A stretch of 12,514 nucleotides of DNA from an uncultured Akkermansia sp. (GTDB lineage Bacteria; Verrucomicrobiota; Verrucomicrobiia; Verrucomicrobiales; Akkermansiaceae): the NCBI GenBank assembly GCA_900766865.1, contig CAAFXA010000248.1, positions 1 to 12,514 on the forward strand, written 5' to 3'. Below the pieces are notes generated by a model. It was not told the origin of the DNA. It ran no database searches and was given only the letters and a program-made list of their open reading frames with translations. This document shows positions 1-8,757 of the stretch, in pieces. The position numbers were made by a program, and so were the translations under genes. How positions within the stretch are numbered: position 1 is the first letter of the stretch; every line of letters starts with the position of its first letter.

Positions 1-114
1 CTTCCTTTTCCACGGTTCGTTACCTCCCCGCAGTTGTTCTTCAGGTCTGGGATTCCGCATCATCGCGGCTCCTCGCGGACTTTCACCGCAGTGCGCATAT
101 CGCGTCGGTCGTAC
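1..114 (-). mobile_element. 5' end of a probable group IIC intron (partial, cut by window edge)
   Basis: Read on the minus strand from 114, the sequence begins GTACGACC, close to the group II 5' consensus GUGYG with one change (A at intron position 3). About 30 nt in, a stem GCGG/CCGC (86-89 with 75-78) closes a seven-base loop TGAAAGT. The Oceanobacillus iheyensis group IIC intron, as I recall it, has a similar small stem with a UGAGAGU loop at almost the same distance from its first base. A second stem CCGC/GCGG (65-68 with 55-58) follows. The boundary lies right behind a terminator hairpin and five U residues, which is the known insertion preference of class C introns. The rest of domain I, any reverse transcriptase and the 3' end lie outside the window. 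The short open frames here are probably not genes. The match is from memory, not from a covariance search, so another structured RNA remains possible. Confidence 0.6.
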
Positions 115-150
115 AAAAACGCCCCACCTGCCCGACATGGGCAGGTGGGG
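115..150 (-). terminator. Intrinsic terminator of the gyrB-gyrA operon
   Basis: A perfect 12-bp inverted repeat (122-133 with 139-150, arms CCCCACCTGCCC and GGGCAGGTGGGG) closes a 5-nt loop at 134-138. On the minus strand it is followed by CG and five T residues (119-115). It begins 27 nt after the gyrA stop codon. The plus-strand side has no T-run, so it works for leftward transcripts only. The T-run ends exactly where the probable group IIC intron starts. Confidence 0.9.
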
Positions 151-177
151 TGTTCTGTATGACTAATTCTGAGAGTG

Positions 178-2859
178 TTACTCCTGAGACGTCTGCTCCT
201 GGGCGGGGACTTCAGCAGTCTCCCCCTCTGCGGGCTCATTCGTTTCCACATCGCCATCCTCCTCATCGTCGGGGATAACGAGGGTAATTTCCTGAATAGC
301 CTCCTTCCCGTTAAGGGTGATAAGCTTCACGCCCTGAGTGGCACGACCGGTCTCGCGAATGGAGTTGACCTTCATGCGGACAGACTGACCACCGGAAGTC
401 ATAATCATGAGCTCATCGGCATCCGTCACCGTAGTAGCAGATACCACCAGACCCGTCTTGTCGGTGCAGTTCATGGTCTTAATACCAATACCACCGCGGC
501 TCTGCAGGCGATACTCTGCGAACTTAGTGCGCTTGCCGAGGCCGTTCTCGGAAACAACGAGCAGCGAATGGGCGGCCGCCGTAGCCTCGGTATCCTCCGC
601 AGCTTCAACTTCGGTATCCTCCGTGGCTGCGGTTGCGTTTTCCCCTTCGGGCACCACGGCCATGGCCACCACATAGTCACCCTCGCGCAGCTTAATACCA
701 CGCACACCGATGGTGTTGCGGCCCTGGGTGCGCATGTCATCCTCATTGAAGCGGATGCTCATACCATTATGGGTAACAATGATGACATCCTGCTCGCCTG
801 TGGTGAGCACGGCATTCACCAGGGAGTTACCTTCCTCAAGATTGATAGCGATAATACCAGCCTTGCGGTAGTTCACGAAGTCGTTAAGAGCAGTCTTCTT
901 CACCGTACCATCCTTGGTAGCGAACACCACGTTGCCGGAGCCCTCGGCGAAGGTGACGTCCTTGCCGTCCTCGCTCACCTTGCGCTCCAGACGAAGGATT
1001 GCGGCGATACGCTCATCGGCCTGCATGTCGAGCAGGTTCTTAATGGAACGGCCCTGGGCGCTTCGGGCGGCTTCGTCAATCTCGTACACACGCTCCACAT
1101 ACACGCGACCGGTGTTGGTAAAGAACATGATGTAGTCGTGCTTCTGGGCGGCGAAGAGGTGCTCCACGAAGTCGTTGGCATCCTTCTTGCTCTTGGTAGT
1201 AGCAGCCTTGATACCCTTGCCACCGCGAGCCTGCAAGCGGTACTCGTCCGAGTTCGTACGCTTAATGTAGCCACTGTGAGAGATGGTCACAATCATGGAA
1301 TCATTGGGGATAAGGTCCTCAATGGCCATGTCGCCCTCGAAGGGAATGATGTGGGTCATACGCGGTGTAGCGTACTTCTCCTTAATGGCACGCAGCTCAT
1401 CTTTCACGATACCCAGCACACGGGCCTCATTGGCCAGAATGTCCAGATAATCCTCAATCACCTCCAGCAGCTTCTTGTACTCATCGGAAATCTTGTCGTT
1501 TTCCAGAGCCGTGAGCTGGTAGAGACGCAGGTCGAGAATGGCGTTGACCTGGCGCTCGGTAAACACATAGTCATCCCCCTGCACGGAGGGCTGGCTGTGA
1601 ATGAGAATGCCCAGTCCTTTGGCCAGAGCCACGGGGAAGCGGAAGGCCATCAGCTTGTTGCGAGCCTCCTCGCGGTTGCGGGATTCGCGGATGATGCGGA
1701 TGAACTCATCGAGGTTAGCAAGGGCAATAAGGTAAGCCTCCAACACCTCTGCGCGGTCCTCTGCCTTGCGCAGCAGGTACTTAGTGCGGCGAACCACCAC
1801 CTCGCGACGGTGCTCTACATAGAAGTTGATGGCATCCTTCATTGTGAGCACCTTGGGGCGCCCCTCGTGAATGGCCAGCATGTTGACGGCGAAAGATGTA
1901 TCGAGACTGGTAAGCTTATAGAGCTGGTTGATGACCACCTGCGGGCGGGCATCTCGCTTGAGCTCTATCTCAATATAGTCTGTCAGGTCGCGCATGCCGG
2001 CGATGTCGGTAATCACCTTATCGCGCACGAGCTCAGCGATACGCTCCTGCAGCACCGCGCGGTTCACACCGTAGGGGACATCGGAAATGTGGATGAACTC
2101 GCGCCCATTTTCATTGCTCACCACCTCCATCTTACCGCGCATGCGTACGCTGCCGCGACCGGTGCGGAAGTAGCTATCGATACCCTTGTAGCCGAGGATG
2201 TAACCGCCGGTGGGGAAGTCCGGCCCCTTGATGTAGGCACGCAGCGCTTCTGCCGTAATAAGCGGGTTGTCAATATAGGCGCAAATACCATCCACCACCT
2301 CACCGAGGTTGTGAGGAGCCATGTTTGTGGCCATACCCACTGCAATACCCGTACCACCATTCACCAGCAGGTTCGGGAAGGCGGAGGGGAATACCACAGG
2401 CTCCGTCAGTCGGTTGTCGTAGTTGGGCTGGAAATCCACGGTATCCTTGTCCAGGTCATCCATGAGTGCCACGCCCAGGTGGCTGAGCTTTGCCTCCGTG
2501 TATCGCATGGCTGCGGGAGGGTCGCCTTCCGGCGTACCAAAGTTACCCTGTCCCTGCACCAGTACATCGCGCATATTCCAGGGCTGGGCCATTGTCACCA
2601 GCGTACCATATGCGGACTGGTCACCATGGGGGTGGTAGTTACCAATGGTGTCACCCACGATTTTACCGCACTTGATGGTACCCTTAGTGGGCACCAATCC
2701 CAGCTCGTGCATAGCATAAAGCACGCGGCGCTGGGAGGGCTTCAGGCCATCGCGGGCATCCGGCAGAGCGCGGGAGATAATAACGGACATGGAGTAGTCC
2801 AGGAAGCTGCGGGAGACCTCCTCTGCCACGTCGACCGGGCGAATTCTTGTTTCACTCAT
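178..2859 (-). CDS. gyrA: DNA gyrase subunit A (GyrA)
   Basis: GyrA is the DNA cleavage and wrapping subunit of the A2B2 gyrase, which introduces negative supercoils using ATP hydrolysed by GyrB. The 893-residue length is normal. The breakage-reunion domain holds the catalytic tyrosine Y120 in AAMRYTEAKL. The quinolone pocket reads HPHGDQSAYG (residues 76-85), with Gln81 and Gly85 where E. coli has Ser83 and Asp87. The C-terminal wrapping propeller carries the GyrA box QARGGKG (543-549), a slight variant of QRRGGKG, and a related motif QSRGGIG near 786-792. An Ala/Thr/Glu/Asp-rich insert (about 739-764) interrupts the propeller, and the last 30 residues form an acidic tail. The gene lies 24 nt after gyrB, so the two subunits are almost certainly co-transcribed. 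No Shine-Dalgarno motif precedes the ATG. The terminator at 115-150 follows. Confidence 0.97.
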   Translation of the reverse strand: MSETRIRPVDVAEEVSRSFLDYSMSVIISRALPDARDGLKPSQRRVLYAMHELGLVPTKGTIKCGKIVGDTIGNYHPHGDQSAYGTLVTMAQPWNMRDVLVQGQGNFGTPEGDPPAAMRYTEAKLSHLGVALMDDLDKDTVDFQPNYDNRLTEPVVFPSAFPNLLVNGGTGIAVGMATNMAPHNLGEVVDGICAYIDNPLITAEALRAYIKGPDFPTGGYILGYKGIDSYFRTGRGSVRMRGKMEVVSNENGREFIHISDVPYGVNRAVLQERIAELVRDKVITDIAGMRDLTDYIEIELKRDARPQVVINQLYKLTSLDTSFAVNMLAIHEGRPKVLTMKDAINFYVEHRREVVVRRTKYLLRKAEDRAEVLEAYLIALANLDEFIRIIRESRNREEARNKLMAFRFPVALAKGLGILIHSQPSVQGDDYVFTERQVNAILDLRLYQLTALENDKISDEYKKLLEVIEDYLDILANEARVLGIVKDELRAIKEKYATPRMTHIIPFEGDMAIEDLIPNDSMIVTISHSGYIKRTNSDEYRLQARGGKGIKAATTKSKKDANDFVEHLFAAQKHDYIMFFTNTGRVYVERVYEIDEAARSAQGRSIKNLLDMQADERIAAILRLERKVSEDGKDVTFAEGSGNVVFATKDGTVKKTALNDFVNYRKAGIIAINLEEGNSLVNAVLTTGEQDVIIVTHNGMSIRFNEDDMRTQGRNTIGVRGIKLREGDYVVAMAVVPEGENATAATEDTEVEAAEDTEATAAAHSLLVVSENGLGKRTKFAEYRLQSRGGIGIKTMNCTDKTGLVVSATTVTDADELMIMTSGGQSVRMKVNSIRETGRATQGVKLITLNGKEAIQEITLVIPDDEEDGDVETNEPAEGETAEVPAQEQTSQE

Positions 2860-2883
2860 AATTCAGTAAAAATCGGTTAAGGG

Positions 2884-5482
<2,599 letters not shown>

Positions 5483-5605
5483 TTATATATTATGTCAGCA
5501 CAAGCCAGAAAGCCACAAAAAAGCCGCTGTAGCGCGTCATGGGCACATTTACACATATTCCTGCACTCAATCCTCAGTCTGCGCTTAAAAAGCCTGTTAA
5601 AGGGC

Positions 5606-5624
5606 GTTACAGCTATTCTGTAAC
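5606..5624 (-). terminator. Possible weak terminator after the gene ending at 5639
   Basis: A perfect 7-bp inverted repeat (GTTACAG 5606-5612 with CTGTAAC 5618-5624) with a 5-nt loop lies 14 nt past the stop codon. The minus-strand sequence after it has only a short CCCTTT and later a TTTTT run, so termination may be weak. The remaining bases up to the gyrB promoter (5483-5605) show no gene that I can support. Confidence 0.4.
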
Positions 5625-5638
5625 AAGCATCACGCAAC

Positions 5639-6493
5639 TCAGGGCGAATTAGCAGAACGAACAACAGGGATAAGGGGCGAGAGCTCCATTTCCGCAAAGC
5701 TCCGTCCGGAGGGAGAGTGTAAGGCACCCTTGCTGATAATATAGTGCACCATCCCCGAGGCATCTGTGAGCTTATTTCCCCTGCGCTGCAGACCTTGCAG
5801 CACGCTGACCACCGGCATGGCATGGGGAGCAGACTGCTCCACGCACACAAGGTTAAACCATTTGCACGAGGGCTCGCCGCCAAAATCCTGCTTCAGCAGC
5901 AACAGGCCATCCCACTCGCCGGCCCCCTTGCGACGATGCTGAAAATAATTACCGGGCCACTGCACCGTACTCGGCTTTTCAACGGGCTTCATCTCACAAC
6001 GAGTGTAGGGCTCCCCCTCTCTGTCTACCAGGGCCAGAATACGGCGAGCCTCCGTTTTAAGCACGCCATACTCGCGGAAGGGTTCGAAATTATCTTCTGG
6101 CTCTGCCGTGCGCGACAACACACCGGCATGGTAACGCAAGGGAGCCGTCACCTGCGTTCGCGCGTAGCCCACGAACCAGGGTTGCTGCACCGCAAGTACG
6201 CTGTACACCGCCATCGCCTTTCCTCCTTCCCCCTTGAGAGTATAAGGCATTACCAGTAACTCGCCGCGACAGGCGTCACCATCTGCCACATAAATTCCGG
6301 CAGGATTCAGCTGTTCCATTTCCTCCGGCCCGGGTTGCAGAGTCACGCCATTAACAGACCCCGGGGTCCCCTCCCAGGTAACAGTCACGCAGGGAGATTC
6401 AAAATAAACCAAACGCACAGGTTCCGGCGATGGCAGAGAAGTACAAGCCATCGGTAAAAGAAGCAAAAGCAGTTGGGCAACAGGCTTTTTCAT
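5639..6493 (-). CDS. Exported protein of unknown function, possible lipoprotein
   Basis: I do not recognise this 284-residue protein. It begins MKKPVAQLLLLLLPMACTS, a positively charged end and a six-leucine core followed by a possible lipobox ending at Cys17. Pro at -3 is unusual, so cleavage by ordinary signal peptidase is also possible. The mature part has no transmembrane segment, several Trp and Tyr residues and scattered Cys. That suggests a folded envelope protein. I chose the ATG at 6493 because the signal peptide starts there and because a longer frame (TTG at 6529) would begin inside the -35 box of its own promoter. The start codon falls at or next to the predicted transcript start. 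It diverges from mpl and is not in an operon with gyrB, which has its own promoter downstream. Confidence 0.8.
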   Translation of the reverse strand: MKKPVAQLLLLLLPMACTSLPSPEPVRLVYFESPCVTVTWEGTPGSVNGVTLQPGPEEMEQLNPAGIYVADGDACRGELLVMPYTLKGEGGKAMAVYSVLAVQQPWFVGYARTQVTAPLRYHAGVLSRTAEPEDNFEPFREYGVLKTEARRILALVDREGEPYTRCEMKPVEKPSTVQWPGNYFQHRRKGAGEWDGLLLLKQDFGGEPSCKWFNLVCVEQSAPHAMPVVSVLQGLQRRGNKLTDASGMVHYIISKGALHSPSGRSFAEMELSPLIPVVRSANSP

Positions 6494-6500
6494 GCTTGCC

Positions 6501-6529
6501 ATAGTAATGAAAAACATATTCAGAGTCAA
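6501..6529 (-). promoter_or_regulatory. Promoter of the exported protein gene (6493)
   Basis: On the minus strand: -35 TTGACT (6529-6524), 17-bp spacer, -10 TACTAT (6506-6501). The -10 lies 7 nt before the ATG at 6493, which puts transcription initiation at the start codon itself and predicts a leaderless mRNA. Confidence 0.65.
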
Positions 6530-6579
6530 GTCGAAACTTCTCTATAACAAAAGCGCGCAAAAATGTACATAAAAAACGC

Positions 6580-6608
6580 TTGCAAAATGCCCGGGAATGC
6601 GTTACTCT
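6580..6608 (+). promoter_or_regulatory. Candidate mpl promoter
   Basis: TTGCAA (6580-6585), a 17-bp spacer and TACTCT (6603-6608) give a start near 6615 and a leader of about 25 nt. The -10 matches the consensus at only three positions, including the two most conserved. Between this and the opposing promoter, 6530-6579 is A/T-rich and contains the small palindrome ATGTACAT (6562-6569). Confidence 0.4.
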
Positions 6609-6639
6609 TGCTCACCTCTCAGTCTCGACCTACAATTTT

Positions 6640-8034
6640 ATGAAGCACGTCCACTTCCTCGGAATCTGCGGCACCGCGATGGGTGCAGTAGCATCTGCCA
6701 TGGCTCGCAAGGGTTATACCGTCACCGGCACAGATGCCAACGTCTACCCGCCCATGTCCACCTTCCTGGAAAGTGAGGGAATTCAGATTTTCCAGGGGTA
6801 CAAACCGGAAAACATTCCTGCCGAGGCAGATATGATTGTCATCGGCAACGCCATGAGCCGCGGCAATGTGGAGGTGGAGGCTGTATTGGAACGCAACCTG
6901 CGTTACATGAGTCTGCCCGAGACAATGAAAGAGTATTTCCTGTGGGGCAAACACAACTACGTTGTAACCGGCACACATGGTAAGACCACCACCACCAGCA
7001 TGCTGGCCTGGCTGATGGAAGCCAATGGATTGAACCCCAGTTTCATGATTGGCGGCATCGCCCGCAATCTTGGTCGCGGAGGGCGCTTTACAGACTCTGA
7101 CTTCTGCGTACTGGAAGGCGATGAGTACGATACTGCCTTCTTCGACAAGCGCTCCAAGTTCCTGCATTACCTGCCCGAGGTCGTGATTATCAACAATATC
7201 GAGATGGATCACGCCGACATCTACGCCAACGTGGAGGAAATTAAGCTTTCCTTCAAGCGTCTGTTACGCGTAGTCCCCCGCACAGGTGTGGTATTTGTGA
7301 ATGCCGACTGCATACACTGCCAGGACGTGCGAGCCCATGCGACAGAGGAGCTGAAGATGGTGAAGATTGTGAGCGTGGGCATGGGCGAAAATGCCGACCT
7401 GCGCATTACCGATATCGAGCATCGGACTGATGGCAGTTCCTTCACCCTGGATGGTGAGACATACAGTGTGCCCATGATTGGCGACTTCAACATCCGCAAT
7501 GCCGCCATGGCAACCTGCGCTGCCCGCAATGCCGGCCTGACGCCCGACCAGATTCGCGCCGGCTTCCTGAGCTTTGAAGGTGTAGCGCGCCGCCAGGAAG
7601 TGCGTGGTACAGTGAACGAGGTAACGGTAGTGGATGATTTTGCCCACCACCCCACGGCCATACGCCAGGCAGTGGAAGGCCTGCGCCAGCGCTTCCCCAA
7701 GAGCCGCCTGTGGGTACTGTTTGACCCGCGCAGCAACACCACCATTCGTAACCTGTTCCAGAACGAGCTGGCAGATGCGCTGGCCACGGCAGATTTCGCC
7801 GTCATTTCTCCCGTAGAGAACCACAAACGCTTACGTCCCGAAGAACGGCTGGATGAGGAAAAGCTCTGCCGGGACATCGCTTCCCAGGGCACAGAGTGCT
7901 ACTTGGGCAAGGGAATCGATGATATCGTAGCCCACGTTGTCACCCATGTACACCCCGGCGACGTTCTGTTAGTCATGAGCAATGGTGGCTTCGGAGGCAT
8001 CCACACCAAGCTGCTCAGCGCACTTGCCCAGTAA
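6640..8034 (+). CDS. mpl: UDP-N-acetylmuramate:L-alanyl-gamma-D-glutamyl-meso-diaminopimelate ligase (Mpl)
   Basis: Mpl is a cytoplasmic ATP-dependent ligase that joins recycled tripeptide L-Ala-D-Glu-meso-DAP to UDP-MurNAc, returning cell-wall fragments to peptidoglycan synthesis. The 464-residue protein has the Mur ligase order: N-terminal Rossmann motif LGICGTAMG (7-15), DANVYPPMS (32-40), P-loop GTHGKTTTT (111-119), DEYDTAFFDKRSKF (161-174), DDFAHHPTA (332-340) and the C-terminal SNGGFGGIH (447-455). DEYDxAFFDKRSKF and SNGGFGGIH match E. coli Mpl as I know it and favour Mpl over its paralogue MurC, although a dual role cannot be excluded. The ATG at 6640 is chosen because the Mpl family starts at this MKHVHFLGICGT segment. 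No Shine-Dalgarno motif precedes it. The gene stands alone, away from other recycling genes, and ends in a strong terminator. Its presence implies meso-DAP type peptidoglycan. Confidence 0.93.
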   Translation: MKHVHFLGICGTAMGAVASAMARKGYTVTGTDANVYPPMSTFLESEGIQIFQGYKPENIPAEADMIVIGNAMSRGNVEVEAVLERNLRYMSLPETMKEYFLWGKHNYVVTGTHGKTTTTSMLAWLMEANGLNPSFMIGGIARNLGRGGRFTDSDFCVLEGDEYDTAFFDKRSKFLHYLPEVVIINNIEMDHADIYANVEEIKLSFKRLLRVVPRTGVVFVNADCIHCQDVRAHATEELKMVKIVSVGMGENADLRITDIEHRTDGSSFTLDGETYSVPMIGDFNIRNAAMATCAARNAGLTPDQIRAGFLSFEGVARRQEVRGTVNEVTVVDDFAHHPTAIRQAVEGLRQRFPKSRLWVLFDPRSNTTIRNLFQNELADALATADFAVISPVENHKRLRPEERLDEEKLCRDIASQGTECYLGKGIDDIVAHVVTHVHPGDVLLVMSNGGFGGIHTKLLSALAQ

Positions 8035-8058
8035 GAGCCCCCTGCACGCTTTACACAG

Positions 8059-8096
8059 GAAGCCCCGCCGGTTCAAACGGCAGGGCTTCTTTTTTT
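8059..8096 (+). terminator. Intrinsic terminator of mpl
   Basis: A hairpin with arms 8059-8070 and 8078-8089 (11 pairs, one C/A mismatch) and a 7-nt loop is followed by seven T residues (8090-8096). The last T is the first base of the stop codon (8096-8098, read on the minus strand) of the convergent gene. The opposite side has no T-run, so leftward termination would be weaker. Confidence 0.92.
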
Positions 8097-8707
8097 CAGT
8101 CTTTTTTCTCTGCCAGCGCCTTGCAGATAGTTTTAAGCTCATCCACAGCCGTCAGCAATTTCCCATTAGTGCGTTTGAGATGCATCAGGCAGAATACAAC
8201 AATCAACGTCACCAAGGTCAGGTATGCAATAACACCCCAGCACAGCGCCTGCAAAGAATAGATAGCGCCTTCTATTTTGGGGTCTTTGAGAACACGTCCC
8301 ACAATCTTATCCCCCACCTCTCGGGCATACTCCCGCCCCTCCTGTTTGTACTGCTCCTTATACTCGTTAATGAGGGTATCCATGGCATTCTTTGCAGCTT
8401 CCGCCAACACCTGCGAAAGCGGCTTTTCTCCCAGGCCATCCACAGAGCCGGAAATCAGATTCCCCAGCATATCGCGCCCCCTATCTCGCCATGTACGTTT
8501 CTGCGGAGGAGCCGCATTCTCCTCCTGGGTTTCCGCCGGTTGTTCCGCCTGCTGCTGAGCGGCCTCCGCCCGGCGCTCCTGCTCAGCCTGCAAAGCACGC
8601 ACACCTATACCCAGCAGGCCGTCTATCAATTTGACCTTATTACCATCCGCAGGCGCTGAAGGCAAAACCGCACACAACAAAGCGAAAAGGAGTATGAGCT
8701 TCTTCAT
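8096..8707 (-). CDS. Small membrane protein of unknown function with signal peptide and C-terminal helix
   Basis: I do not recognise this 203-residue protein. It starts MKKLILLFALLCAVLPSAPADG, a clear signal peptide. A Gln/Glu/Ala-rich, probably coiled or disordered stretch follows (about 40-70), then a charged helical region (75-145). A transmembrane helix (about 152-176) leads to a short Lys-rich tail (177-203). A single-pass envelope protein with most of its mass outside the cytoplasm is the likely topology. The ATG at 8707 is chosen for the signal peptide; a longer frame to 8905 would overlap the upstream gene. It lies 50 nt after the polysaccharide deacetylase gene on the same strand, so it may be the last gene of that operon. 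A weak promoter of its own is also possible. Confidence 0.8.
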   Translation of the reverse strand: MKKLILLFALLCAVLPSAPADGNKVKLIDGLLGIGVRALQAEQERRAEAAQQQAEQPAETQEENAAPPQKRTWRDRGRDMLGNLISGSVDGLGEKPLSQVLAEAAKNAMDTLINEYKEQYKQEGREYAREVGDKIVGRVLKDPKIEGAIYSLQALCWGVIAYLTLVTLIVVFCLMHLKRTNGKLLTAVDELKTICKALAEKKD

Positions 8708-8714
8708 ACTCGTC

Positions 8715-8743
8715 AGCTTAGCACCATAGTGAGCCTCAGGCAA
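8715..8743 (-). promoter_or_regulatory. Weak candidate promoter for the small membrane protein gene
   Basis: On the minus strand: TTGCCT (8743-8738), a 17-bp spacer and TAAGCT (8720-8715), with 7 nt to the ATG. The spacing matches the stronger promoter at 6501-6529, but the -10 has only three consensus bases, so this could be chance. Confidence 0.25.
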
Positions 8744-8757
8744 GCCAAAAATCGAAA

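Noticed and set aside
1..63. A minus-strand open frame with two ATGs at 63 and 60
   Set aside because: It lies inside the probable intron RNA, shows stem-forming sequence, and matches no protein I know.
175..2880. A 901-codon open frame on the plus strand opposite gyrA
   Set aside because: It is antisense to a certain gene; its His/Leu/Val-rich product has no domain and arises from the codon bias of gyrA.
6494..6529. N-terminal extension of the exported protein from TTG at 6529
   Set aside because: The TTG is the -35 box of its promoter, and the signal peptide begins at the ATG at 6493.
6608..6636. Second mpl promoter TTGCTC (6608-6613) with TACAAT (6631-6636), 17-bp spacing
   Set aside because: The transcript would begin inside the mpl coding sequence, after the ATG that the family alignment demands.
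6580..6639. N-terminal extension of mpl from TTG at 6580
   Set aside because: The extra 20 residues are absent from the Mpl family and the TTG is part of the candidate -35 box.
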